Below, one piece after another: positions 20,753 to 32,143 of a stretch of DNA of 64,000 nucleotides; the first letter of the stretch is position 1, and every line of letters starts with the position of its first letter. The notes under the pieces were generated by a model. That model was not told where the DNA came from. It saw only the letters and a list, made by a program, of their open reading frames with translations, and did no database searches. Position numbers and translations under genes: made by a program. This DNA comes from Coniferiporia sulphurascens (lineage: Eukaryota; Basidiomycota; Agaricomycetes; Hymenochaetales; Hymenochaetaceae): contig NBBA01000025.1 in assembly GCA_002794785.1 (NCBI GenBank), forward strand, positions 1 to 64,000, given 5' to 3'.

Positions 20753-23420
20753 GGGGGGCGTCAAGGCCATTCGGTCTACAATGCCGCCCAACACCTTTTA
20801 CAGATTGCAGAATGCGCCCACTCAGAGGGCCTTGTTTGCTCAGTCCTCATGGTTGACATTCAGGGTTTTTTCGACTTGGTGCACCCCCAACTCCTCCACC
20901 AACAACTGTTGGACCTCGGCTGTGCACCAGACATGACCAACTGGTGCCTGTCCTTCATGACAGACTGGCAGGTTGCTGTCGCTTTCGATGGCACCACCCT
21001 CCCTACCGCCCCCAAACCTGACTTCAGCACCCCCCAGGGATCACCAATCTCCCCCATCCTGTCAACTATTTTTGCAGGGGTGGTCCTCCAGCGCTTTCAC
21101 CAAGCTGGCACCACTGCCCTGGCATATGTCGATGACCACTTACTTATCTGTGTAGGTCCCTCAGTGGCATCCAACTGCTGCGCTCTTGCCCGCACCTACC
21201 AACAACTCAACACCCTTTTCGGCACCATCAGTCTCAACATCGAAGCAGCCAAGACAGAGTGCCTCCACTTCCACCCCCCTCGGCAATGCACTGGCTATGA
21301 TGGCTGGGACACTGCTGGCATCCAGGTCGACCCTAACACCCTGATCTGCCCCTCAATCCCACTCAGGTGGCTGGGGATATGGTGGGATCCAGGCCTCTCC
21401 TTCAAGCCCCATGTCGAGCGAATGCGCTCCAAGGGGCTCTCCACCCTTGCCACACTCCGCATCCTAGGTAACACCCAACACGGCATCTCGGCCCTCCTCC
21501 TCCGCTGCTTATATACCTCTTGCGTCTGCTCTGTCCTGTCCTGGGGTGTACCAGTATGGTACCATGGCCACTGCCAAAGAACCCTGGTAAACCGCCTCCA
21601 GGCCATCCAAAACATGGCCTGCCACCGGATTCTGGGCGTCTTTAAAGGCGCCTCCCCCCATTCCACTAATTTCCTTTGCTCCATCCCCCCTCTCCCTTTC
21701 TATTTCAAATATATAAAGTCTATCCATTCCCTGCATCTTTGGCACACCCCCCACTCTATTGGCCAGAAAGTATTTAAAAACGTAGCTAATTGACCTTTCT
21801 CCCTTTCTCTGCAGGTCTGAGCTCCCCAGGTCCAACAGGTCCCTGCATACATGCATCCCCCATGGACGGATCCTCTGGCCTTCACACAGGGCCATGTCCG
21901 CTTCACCACCCCTGTCACCCCAGTTAGCACTGACACACGAAAATCATTCATAACTGCCGCATGCCAACTTGGCCTCACCCCCCACATGCAGGTATTCACC
22001 GACGGCTCCTGCATTGACAATAAGTCAGGCTCGGCCATCTGTGCTATGCTTGGCCACACCCAACTCCGGTCCCACCAACTGGAGTCCCCCACCTGTGCCA
22101 CAGCCACAGACGCCGAGGAATTCTCCCTCACCACAGCTCCGGGCTGGGTGGCACACTGCCTCCCTGCGCAACTGCGTGTCACATCGGACATCTTCTTTCT
22201 GTCCAATTCACTGACCGCCCTCCACCTTTTCCACACCTGGGCTGCTGCCCCTGGCACCCACCTCCTCCACATCTGGAAAGTGGGTGTGGAGACTCTGCTG
22301 GACTCGTACCCCCAGCTCACCATTCATTTCATATGGTGTCCCGGTCACTTGGACATCCCCAGTAATGAATGGGCTGACATGGAAGCGAAGCTGGTGACAG
22401 AGCTCCCCCCATCCGACCTCAAACCATCCACCTCCACACTAAAAGAGGTCGCCATCCGCACCCTCATGGAATGGTGGACACTCTCACTAGCCCGCCCCCT
22501 CGCCTCAACTGCCAACAAATACCTGGCAGTTCATGGCCTCCCCTCTCACTGACCTCAAAAGCTTCTCATGCATTTGGTCGACCACCCACACAATGAGCTA
22601 TCCACAGTTGCTCAGGTCCTCTGCCATGCCGGTCCCTATGGGGGCTACTGGCTGAGTTTTGACTCAGCCTACCAGCACAGGCATGGCCTGATCTCGCACT
22701 GCAGGTGGCACAACCACCCCCCATGGCCCGTGCAGTCGACCACCCACATCCTCGGTGGCTGCGGCACCTTCCACCCGTGGATACGATGCATGTGACCACC
22801 TCGGGACCCTCTCCCAGTCCACCATTCAGAGTGGGCAGACAAAAACTGCCTCCCAGTTTTGCACCGCTGGCTAAAGCTGACAGGGCATCTTAACCACCTT
22901 TCTAACTGCGCCGCAGGCACCATCCGGCTGTCTTTTGCTGCAATGGACCTAGATGGACACCCAACTGACGAGGATATGGACCTGGACCTCCTACAGGATT
23001 ACATGCGTCATATGCTCGGACCCCAAACTCGGGACTTGGACCCAGCCCTTTTGGAGCTATCAGGTACGCTCCCCCCCTTTCCGTCTGACTAGCGCCTGCC
23101 CTTTGAATTCCTCGTGATACATCTCAGCCGGCACTCTCGCCCTCCCTTTCCAGTTCTAAGCCTCTTACTTTAACCTGCCCTCACCCACTTGGTTTGTTTG
23201 TAGCGATATGTATCCCTTCTACTCCTTTTCTTCTTACTAAATAGGGGCTCTTCACACTTCGGCACCCCAAGGGGAGCAGAGCCCCCACCTAGTTTTGTGT
23301 GATGCGCAATGACAGGCGCCTCCATTGTTATGTAGTTAGGGCCCCCCCTTTGGGGGGGCAGCTTGTAATTATGTAATACTGCAGGAATAATTTAAAATAA
23401 ATATTAAAATAAATATTAAA
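20753..23420 (+). mobile_element. Tad1-like LINE copy L7, 5'-truncated
   Basis: It begins at the RT GRQGHSVYNAAQ motif right after the tail of L6 and runs to its own 3' end with an AAATATT-type tail. Hairpin near 23340-23365. Uninterrupted by other elements. Confidence 0.9.
20849..23092 (+). pseudogene. LINE ORF2 of L7, RT to C-terminus, broken by stops
   Basis: Frame 20849-21793 holds the RT with HQQLLDLG, PQGSPISPILSTIF, AYVDDHLL and the WGVPVWYHG block. Frame 21851-22552 holds RNase H (VFTDGSCIDNKSGS, DAEEFSLT, FFLSNSLTAL where the third catalytic Asp is replaced by Asn, WCPGHLDIPSNEWAD). Frames 22568-22795 and 22859-23092 hold the Cys/His tail and the natural C-terminus (LSGTLPPFPSD, stop 23090-23092). 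Stops at 21791-21793, 22550-22552 and 22793-22795 separate them; all could be single-base changes from codons seen in sister copies. Confidence 0.85.
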
Positions 23421-23433
23421 AAAGAAAGGTCTG

Positions 23434-24856
23434 GTGTGTTCGGTCCTTGCGGTCAACATACAAAGCTTCTTTGACTCGGTTCACCCCCACCTCCTCCACC
23501 AACAACTGCTGGAGCTCCAGTGCCCACCCGACATGGCGGACTGGTGCCTCTCCTTCATGACGGACAGGCAGGCTGCAGTCACCTTTGATGGCACCACCCT
23601 CCCAACTGCCCCTAAACCCAGCTTAGGCACCCCCCAAGGATTGCCAGTCTCCCCCATCTTGTCAACAATCTTTGCAGGTGTTGTCCTCTGGCGCTTTCAC
23701 CAAGCCAGCACCACAGTGCTCACATACATTGACAACCACTTACTAATATGCATTGGCCCCTCTATAGCATCCAACTGCTGCCGCCTAGCAGATGCATACC
23801 ACCAACTCGACGGCCTCTTTGGCGACATCGGTCTTAACATCAAAGCTGCCAAAACAGAGGCACTCCACTTCCACCCACCTCAGCACAAAATCGGCTATCA
23901 CAGCTGGGACACTGCTGGGATCCAAATCGACCCCAACACCCTCATCTGACCATCCCAACCACTTCAGTGGCTCGGCATCTGGTGGGACCTGGGACTGACA
24001 TTCAAGCCGCACGTAGAGTGAATGCGCTCTAAGGGCCTCTCCACCCTCACCACCCTCCGCATCCTTGGCAACACAGAGCGCAGAGTATCTGCCCTCCTCC
24101 TCCGGCAACTGTACACCAGCTGCATCCGCTCCATCCTGGCATGGGGCACACCGGTCTGGTACCATGGCCACCACCAGAAAACCCTGGTCAACTGCCTCCA
24201 GTCTGTGCAAAACATGGCCTGCTGGTGGATCCTTGGCATCTACAAAGGTGCCTCACCTTTCTCTACTAATTTCCTCTGCTCAGTCCCTCCCCTTTCTTTT
24301 TACTTCGAGTATTTAAAAACATCCCATTCCCTGTGTCTATGGCGCACCCCCCACGCTATTGGCTGCAAACGTTTTCGTACCATAACTAATAGACCTTTTT
24401 CCCTTTCTCTGCAGGTCCGAGTCCCTTGGGTACAACCTGTCCCTGCATACACACATCCCCCTTGGATGGACCCACTAGCCTTCACAGGTGGATGGGTCAC
24501 CTTCACCCTCCCCTCCCTCCCTGTCACAGGCGACACACATAAAGAGTTTGTGAAAGCCACCCTGGACTTAAGCACCACCCCCCACCTCCAGGTCTTCACC
24601 GATGGCTCACACATTGGAACTGCCTTGGGATCCGCCATCTGTGCTAAGCATGGCCTCACCAGACTCCAGTCCTGTCACCTAGCCTCCCCCACCTGTGCCA
24701 CTGCAATGGATGCAGAAATATTTTCACTTGCCACCGCCCCAGGCTGGGCCACACACCGCCTCCTCAACCACTTGCCTGTCGCATTGGACTTGTTCTTTCT
24801 GTCTGATTCGCTGATGGCACTCAACCTTTTCCACACTTGGGCCACTGTACCTGGCG
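23434..24856 (+). pseudogene. LINE ORF2 of L8, RT and RNase H part
   Basis: RT 23434-23949: HQQLLELQ, PQGLPVSPILSTIF, but the catalytic motif reads YIDN (TYIDNHLL), so the second Asp is lost. A TGA at 23947-23949 and another at about 24019 precede the frame from 24022 (RT C-terminal part, WGTPVWYHG; RNase H VFTDGSHIGTALGSAIC, DAEIFSLA, LFFLSDSLMAL). The frame runs into the gypsy LTR at 24857. The remaining RNase H and tail lie at 35154-35883. Confidence 0.85.
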
Positions 24857-25451
24857 TGTTATGTTTTTCTTTACTTTTCCCTTATTGCGCTGACTCACTT
24901 CCTATTTGTCATCATCAGTCAGCGCAACTCCCCCATTCCCCTCCATTACTCATCAGTCAGCGCAACTCCCCCATTCCCCTCCATTACTCATCATGATTCG
25001 CATTACACCATAAGATGCCATGATGATGCCATATCACACCACCATGATGTGCTTTGCTTACTGATACCCCCACTTGTATTACCAAAACATTCCTTAGGTT
25101 TCCATGACCTTCCATAGCCATGTAAACAACCTTATACATGACCCTACAGTAGCAAACACATAGAGTAGCATATAAGCATGTAACATAGGTAGCACAAGTC
25201 CTAAGCTTGTGCTCTTTGTTCATACAAGCCCATTATATGTGCCTCAGTGCCCTCTGTGTGCTCTACCTCCTCATCTGGCACTTTGTCATAACCCGACACC
25301 TTTAAGAAGACACTGCGTACCTTCTTGACAATCAGGAAGCCCTGTTGCCGATCACCTTTGACATCTGACATCTAGGAAGCCCCGTTGTCATAACCACCGT
25401 GATGATCAGGAAGCCCCGATGTCGATCACCACATAACCGTTGAGCTTAACA
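24857..25451 (+). repeat. 5' LTR of the gypsy element
   Basis: 595 bp, TGTTATG...CTTAACA. It is longer than its 3' partner because of an exact 38-bp tandem duplication (24913-24950 and 24951-24988). TATA box at 25171; probable transcript start 25201-25204. The U5 part has three AGGAAGCCC motifs, each able to form the loop of a hairpin. Confidence 0.93.
25171..25204 (+). promoter_or_regulatory. LTR TATA box and inferred transcription start
   Basis: TATAAG at 25171, with AAGCTTGTGC beginning 32 bp downstream at 25203. The spacing fits RNA polymerase II initiation, and the start is independently suggested by the match of 25203-25213 to the primer-binding site. The same TATA and start block occurs in every LTR of this family in the window. 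Confidence 0.6.
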
Positions 25452-25453
25452 CT

Positions 25454-25464
25454 AGCACAAGCTT
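25454..25464 (+). other. Self-priming type primer-binding site
   Basis: AGCACAAGCTT, starting two bases after the 5' LTR, is the exact reverse complement of LTR bases 25203-25213 at the inferred 5' end of the transcript. No TGG of a tRNA primer site is present here. Known Tf1/sushi elements prime reverse transcription with the first 11 bases of their own RNA, and the match here is also 11 bases. Confidence 0.65.
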
Positions 25465-25509
25465 TCCCAAATTTTTTTCTGATGTATCCAATGTCCAAGC
25501 ACCAACTCT

Positions 25510-26787
25510 TTGCCCACCCTGTCTATCAAGCAACCCATTCCATCTCCCCAATTTCTCCCCATCAGAGGATCCTGGGACAACGACCTCAAGTGTTTTAAAA
25601 AGAAACAGACCAACTCAAACGACTACTACTACTACTCGTGGTTACAAAACCAGCATGGAGACTACCAGTGGCTAAAAGCCTTAGACGCAGAAGATGCCAG
25701 GCTCACCTTTGTAACCAATGTACCGAACTACCGCGACATCTTTCCTCATCTCAAAACACCCAACACAACCGGATCTCCTAAACAAACCATGTCATCTACC
25801 CCAGCACCCAAAGAGATCAACCTTGCACATCCCAACACCTTCGATGGGGATCGCAAGTACGCCAGACGCTTCCTATCGAGCTGTGAGGCATACCTCCACA
25901 TCAACTGACATGTCTATACCACAGACGAGCTAAAAATCAACTTTGTCCTCTCCTATATGCAGACAGGCTCGGCTGGAGACTGGGCCATCAACCGAGAGAC
26001 CCTAGCGTCTGCCTTCACTTAAGACAAAAATGGACAAGTCCTCTCTACCATCGTAGGTTATGGATCCTGGGGCGACTTCAAATGCGACTTTCGCAACACA
26101 TTCATCACTACAGATGACATTGCCGAAGCCTCCCAAGAAATCATGACTCTCCAGCAGACCGGCTCAGCCGACGACTATAACAGCCATTTCCAATCCCTTG
26201 TTACCCGAGCCGGGATGTCTGGCGACAACAACCTCATCCCCATCTACAAGAAAGGCCTAAAACACGGCCTCCTGGCATGCGTCCTATCTAACACCAAACC
26301 ACCTACCACCATCGAGGAATGGTACCACAAAGCCTCCAAACAGGACGCTGTCTACCAACGCCTCAAGGCCCTCCATGGCCCGGGACAAGCTCCCATTAAA
26401 CAAGAAAACTGGTTCCACAATCTAGGGAACAACCAACAGCGCCGCCCATACCAGCCTAACCAGCATAGTATGCAGGGTAATGTGAACAACCGACCCCCAT
26501 GCCTCTCCGAAGAAGAGCGTGCCAAATGCTTATGCGAAGGATGTTGCCTCGCCTGCAGAGAGAAAGGCCACAACACGTGTGACTGCACCAAATACCAGCA
26601 GGGATCCAGCCAACCATGCATTGTCTGCACCATCGACAACTCCTTCCCCATTATCAAAACACCTGAAACAGCTCCGGAGCAAGACACTCCTGAGTCCATC
26701 GCGGCCAATATATGCCAGCTGCTAAGCCAGCTCGATAAGGCGGCAATAAACGAGACTTTTGACATCCTGGATAAGCAGGGTTTTTAA
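25510..26787 (+). pseudogene. Gypsy gag (capsid and zinc knuckle), two stops
   Basis: Gag would form the particle and bind element RNA. A single frame from about 25510 to TAA 26785-26787; the likely start is ATG 25790 (MSSTPAPKEINLAHPNTFDGD), because the upstream stretch has no ATG in frame. The retrotransposon gag domain spans TFDGD...FLSSCEAYLHIN through LQQTGSADDYNSHFQSL and KGLKHGLL. A CCHC knuckle, CLACREKGHNTCDC, is at 26552-26593. In-frame stops at 25906-25908 (TGA) and 26020-26022 (TAA) break the capsid half; the rest is open. It ends at a -1 frameshift site. Confidence 0.88.
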
Positions 26788-26818
26788 AAAGGAAGCTTAG
26801 ACAGACGTTAAGTCTTCC
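26778..26818 (+). promoter_or_regulatory. Programmed -1 frameshift signal between gag and pol
   Basis: The slippery heptamer G GGT TTT (26778-26784) in the gag frame is followed at once by the gag TAA. After a 6-base spacer comes a stem-loop: 26791-26799 pairs with 26109-type mirror bases 26809-26812 and 26814-26818 (9 pairs, one bulged T at 26813, 9-base loop). The -1 frame is open from the heptamer into the protease frame beginning at 26826. Confidence 0.75.
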
Positions 26819-27099
26819 TGTTACCATGTCTCCAATTGTAAAATCCGATCCTTCGCTCCCCACAATGAAGATCCCAATTTCTATGATTGTCTATGACCAA
26901 ACCATCTCCACCAACACACTTATTGATTCTGGCGCTGAAGGCCAGTTTATCAATGCCAAATTTATCATCAAGCATTGCATACCCACCAGACCACTTCCAC
27001 ATCCTATTACTGTCCTCAATGTGGATGGAACCAAGAATGAACACGGGACTATCACCCAGTATACTTGGCGACTAGCCAATATCGAAGGGAAACCACTCC

Positions 27100-27659
27100 T
27101 GTTACAATTTTTCCCTTACCTTCCTCTAATGCGCTGACTCACTTCCTCTTCGTCATCATCAGTCAGCGCAACTCCCCCATTTCTCTGCCTTACTCATCCT
27201 CATTCGCCTCGCGCCATACGACGCCATGATGACGCCTTATTGCACCATCATGACGTGCTTTGCTTACTGATCACCATACTTGTATTACCAAGGCCTTCCT
27301 TGCGTTTCCATGACCTCCCATAGTCTGGTAAACATACCTAACCAAGTCGCTACAGTAACAAACACTTAGAGTAGCATATAAGCATGTAACTTCGGTAGCA
27401 CAAGCCCCAAGCTTGTGCTCTTTGTTCATACAAGCCCATTATCTGCTACCACCAAGTCTACTGTGTGCCACTTGGCCATTAGTCGCTTCGTCGTAACCCG
27501 ACATCGCTAAGAAGCACCTCACGTCCACATCGTCAATCAGGAAGCCCCGCCGACAATCATCTTCGACTTACAACATCTAGGAAGCCCCGTTGCCATACCA
27601 TCAGTCCTGACGATCAGGAAGTCCCAACGTCGATCACTGCGTAACCATTGAGCTTAACA
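27100..27659 (+). mobile_element. Solo LTR nested in gypsy pol (protease)
   Basis: 560 bp, TGTTACAATTTTTCCC...GCTTAACA, flanked by ACTCC (27095-27099 and 27660-27664). It is more similar to the solo LTRs at 29378 and 48266 than to the LTRs of the element it sits in (TTATCTGCTACCACC versus TTATATGTGCCTCAG after the start region), so it comes from a second LTR subfamily. Confidence 0.95.
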
Positions 27660-29377
27660 ACTCCCTATGAAACTCCTTGTGACATCCCTAGGCAAGGAGG
27701 ACATCATCCTCGGCCTACCATGGCTAAAAAACCATAACCCGGTTATTGATTGGAATAAAGGCATGCTCGCTATCGCAAAAGTCACTGCAGCCACCTCACT
27801 CACTCAGGAACAGGTTAAAGAAATGAAACCTGTAGAAGACATGATTCCAGCCGAATACCACAGGTACCTTGACATCTTCCAAAAGACATCTGCGGAACAC
27901 TTCCCAATCTCCCAACCATATGACCACACCATCGATCTCAAACCTGACTTTGTACCACGTGACTGTAAAGTCTACCCATTGGCGCCCAAAGAATTAGCAG
28001 CACTTGATGAATTCCTAGACGAAAATCTTCGCAAAGGCTACATCTGCCCATCCAAATCGCCAATAGCATCCCCCTTTTTCTTCGTTGGGAAGAAGGATGC
28101 TAGCCTTCATGGATGCCAGGATTATCAAGCACTCAATGAAGGAACCATCAAAAATGCATATCCATTACCCCTGATCAGTGATCTCATGGACAAACTCAAG
28201 GGAGCCAAGTATTTTACAAAACTTGACCTCCGCTCCGGCTACAATAATATTTGGATAAAGAACAGCAATCAATGGAAAGCCGCTTTCAAAACGCCTCGCA
28301 GACTATTTGAACCAACCGTCATGTTTTTCAGCTTATGCAATTCACCAGCCACATTTCAAGCATTCATGGACAATACTTTCCGTTTCATAATCCTTGAAGA
28401 CGGAACCATGATCTACATGGATGACGTCCTCATCCCAGCTAACTCAATTAAAGAACTCTATCAATGAACTTGCCGAGTCCTTGACATATGCACAGCAAAC
28501 AATCTCTACTGCAAACCCGAAAAGTGTTCATTTGGGGTACAATGTGTCGAATTTCTGGGCATGATCATCACCCCAGACAACATCCACATGGACCCTGTCA
28601 AACTCACCAGCATTGCCAACTGGCCCACCCTGCACATGGTTAAACAACTTAGAAGTTTCATGGGATTCTGCAATTACTACAGACAATTCATCCCTAGCTT
28701 CTCAGACATTGTATACCCCCTTAACGAGCTTACCCGCACCAATGAACAGTGGAAATGGACACCGGATCGAGAACAAGTGTTTAGCAAACTTAAAGCACTC
28801 TTCCTTGACAAACTGGCCTTACTCATACCCGACCCCACCAAGCCATTTATTCTCGAAACAGACACATCTAAAGTCGCTTCAGGAGCCATTCTGTACCAAG
28901 CCAACTCCAATGGTGACCTCCAACCATGCAGCTATATTTCCGAAACATTCGGACCCACCCAACAGCGATATGAGGTCTATGACAGGGAACTTCTAGGCAT
29001 AATACGGGGCCTTGAAGCATGGCGCCACTATTTACTTGGCAACCCACATACCACCATGATCTGGTGCGATCACAAAAACCTCTCGTATTTCCGCTCAGAA
29101 CACCGTTTAACACCGAGACAATCACACTGGAATCTTTTCCTATCCCAATTCAATTGTGTAATTACCCATCGGCCAGGCAAGTCCATCCCAGGCGCCGATG
29201 CATTATCTAGGTGACCAGACCATGGAGAGGAACCACTGGAAGAACGGGTTATGTTGCCCGACACATTATTCATTGGAACCATCAACATAGACCTCCAAAA
29301 CAGGATTCGGGATGCACAGGAACACAATTCCTTCGCCAAAACCATTCAGGATGCCAGATCCCTGAAAATCCCATCTC

Positions 29378-29937
29378 TGTTACAATTTTCCTTTACTTTC
29401 CACTATTGCGCTGACTCACTTCCCCTTCGTCATCATCAGTCAGTGCAACCCCCCCATTTCTCTGTCTTACTCATCCTCATTCATCTTACACCATAAAGAC
29501 GCCATGATGACGCCTTATTGCACCATCATGACGTGCTTTGCTTACTGATCACCGTACTTGTATTACCAAGGCCTTCCTTGAGTTTCCATGACTTTCCATA
29601 GTCTGGTAAACACACCTAACCAAGTCGCTACAGTAGCAAACACTTAGAGTAGCATATAAGCATGTAACTTCAGTAGCACAAGCCCTAAGCTTGTGCTCTT
29701 TGTTCATACAAGCCCATTATCTGCTACCACCAGTCTACTGTGTGCCACTTGGCCATTTAGTTGCTTTGTCGTAACCTGACTCTGCTCAGAAGCATCTCAC
29801 ATCCACATCGTCAATCAGGAAGCCCCATCGACGATCCCCTTCGACTTACGACATCTAGGAAGCCCCGTTGCCATACCATCAGTTCCGACGATCAGGAAGC
29901 CCCGGCGTCGATCACTGCATAACTGTTGAGCTTAACA
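29378..29937 (+). mobile_element. Solo LTR nested in gypsy pol (RNase H-integrase linker)
   Basis: 560 bp, flanked by ATCTC (29373-29377 and 29938-29942). Same subfamily as 27100-27659 and 48266-48825. Confidence 0.95.
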
Positions 29938-30667
29938 ATCTCCATTCCGTTTCTCGTTAGATGATTGGACAGTCGATTCCGGACTCCTCCGATACCAGAA
30001 GCATGTATACATACCAGATCAGGTGGACATCAAATGGGAAATATTACAAATGTTCCATGACCTACCATCGTTCAGACATCCGGGCCTTTTCAAAACGTCA
30101 CAACTCATACATCAACACTACTGGTGGCCCAGCTTAACTGTATTTGTGGGAAACTACATCAAAGGATGTGCAGCGTGTCAACAGATGAAAATCAACACAC
30201 ACCTGACCAAACTGCTGCTATTACCAATCCCAGCAGATGCATCCATGCTTCCATTCCAGTCGGTCTTGATGGACTTCATTACCGACCTACCCGCATCAAA
30301 TGGATATGATTCCATAATGGTAGTAGTGGACCATGACACTTCTAAAGGGATTGTCCTTATCCCCTGCCATAAGATGATTGATGCTCTCAGAACAGCAAAA
30401 TGTTACCATGACAATGTCTACTGGCGTTTCGGACTCCCCAAATGCATCATCTCGGACCGAGGTCCACAGTTTGTGTCACAAGTGTTCCAGACCCTCTGTA
30501 AACACCTCAGAATTAAATCCAAACTGTCAATGGCATACCACCCTCAAACAGATGGACAAACTGAGCACGCCAATCAGGAAGTTGAAGCTTATCTGCACAT
30601 TTATTGCGGCACATCACCTCATTCCTGGGCTGACTCACTCACAGACCTGGAATTCTCACACAATATC

Positions 30668-32143
30668 TGTTAGGAATTGATGAATAAGCTTGCTTACAAG
30701 CTTAGACAATGATACCAGTGACTACCAATACAGGAAGGGACTCCCATGGAAACTATCCAGTGATCATTCAACATGGGGACGGAATTAACTAGAAAACCAG
30801 GACTTCTTGGGAACATCAGGCCAATCACGATGCTCAAGTGACCGCTAAAGACTCTTGACCTGTCAATACTCTGCCACCGATGCCGGACCGCATACAATCA
30901 ATCATGGGAAGCATTTAACATGGTAATAACCGAATGCTTTTACATGGCAGGGTACATGAACTGCCAGGTAACTACAGATCATGCTGTAGACCCTATAGGC
31001 GATGGCATGGAGGTCAGGGTAACGCACACGATACAAATGTACATCTTCGATGTACAGGAGTTTTTGCACAACGTCCATGTCCAGACAATAGTGAACCCGC
31101 ACATACATGACAAGGAATGTGACCTACGAGTGGTCTCAGGATCCTTCCCATACAGGACGTTGCAGGATAACACATTCCTAGCTAACACTCACCGATTACA
31201 TGCAAAGGTAATCACCCTCTTCAAGAATCTATCAGCAAAGGGATCAACGACCACCGATCAGCAGATTGGCAATGTTAATCTTTATGTGATAACACTATGG
31301 TTATCAAATGGATCACCCCCGGTGCCACCTCCAGGATACATGCGACGTATCACTAGGATAAACCACATTAACGAACTGCCAGACAATGTGATTGACGACA
31401 GGACACCAACCGAAAGGTACCCGCCTATGGACCTTTAGCCAATATCGCATTATGCGATTAAGCCACACTCGGCAGGAACCGAAGCACTTACCGAAGCCAG
31501 CCACAAACTCTAAAATGGCGAAGTGTCCAATACGACAAGACAACATGAAGGAACCAGCACAGGAGGCCAACAAGACAAGTTAACGACTTACCAATCATCA
31601 AGCTGTTAGGCAGCATCTCAACATTAAGCCACTGGCACATAAGACTACAGGGTAGCGTGCAGAACAGTGGGGCGACACGCACAGCCTAAGCATCATGGTG
31701 AAGTCATTATGATACCATATGACGTCCCTATGAGCTCAGTGGAGCCTAGTGGAGCATAGTGGAGTGCATGATGCGCAGTGGAGCTCAGTGGAGCACCAAT
31801 GGCCAATCATAGATAGTTATTTCTCATATGATCCTCTAATGAGGTCATTTGCACTGGTACGCAGCTCCAAGTCAGTGGAGCTTATGATGACACTGTGAGG
31901 CGTCATAGCTCCAACTGCAGAGCCTTGTGGAGTGTCCGCTTTCAAGCGGAGCTTCTTCTTCATGTATATAAGGAGGGCCTAGACCAGCCTAGACCCCAGT
32001 TTAATTCACCTTCTCAATTCTCTCAGACTTCTCCTGAGCAAAGTACCAACATCTACCGACTTATCCTTGACTCAATCACACGCCTCAACTCTATCTCAAC
32101 TACTTGTTCCATCAGCTAACCATGGTTACCCTTGGTCCTAACA
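30668..32143 (+). mobile_element. LTR-like element with an internal protein gene, copy 2
   Basis: 1476 bp, TGTTAG...CTAACA, flanked by ATATC (30663-30667 and 32144-32148), inside the integrase of the gypsy element. It is nearly the same as 11551-13024; the differences I compared are almost all transitions, many at CpG. The protein frame is broken by TGA at about 30708 and another near 30719, leaving an open part from ATG 30920 to 31438. TATA box at 31965. Confidence 0.85.
30680..31438 (+). pseudogene. LTR-encoded unknown protein, copy 2, early stops
   Basis: Counterpart of 11563-12321. The N-terminal quarter carries TGA codons where copy 1 has CAA and CGA. From ATG 30920 the last 172 codons are open and match copy 1 closely (GYMNCQVTTDH, AKGSTTTDQQIGN, PPPGYMRRITRIN, stop 31436-31438). 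Confidence 0.75.

Noticed and set aside
21700..22323. Long antisense frames opposite LINE RNase H (also at 7729-8217, 9389-9814, 41802-42488 and elsewhere)
   Set aside because: They recur at the same place opposite every RNase H because of codon bias on the sense strand, and the sense strand has the catalytic motifs.
25452..25470. A tRNA-type primer-binding site after the 5' LTR
   Set aside because: No TGG start and no recognisable tRNA 3'-end complement; the 11-base match to the RNA start is the better explanation.
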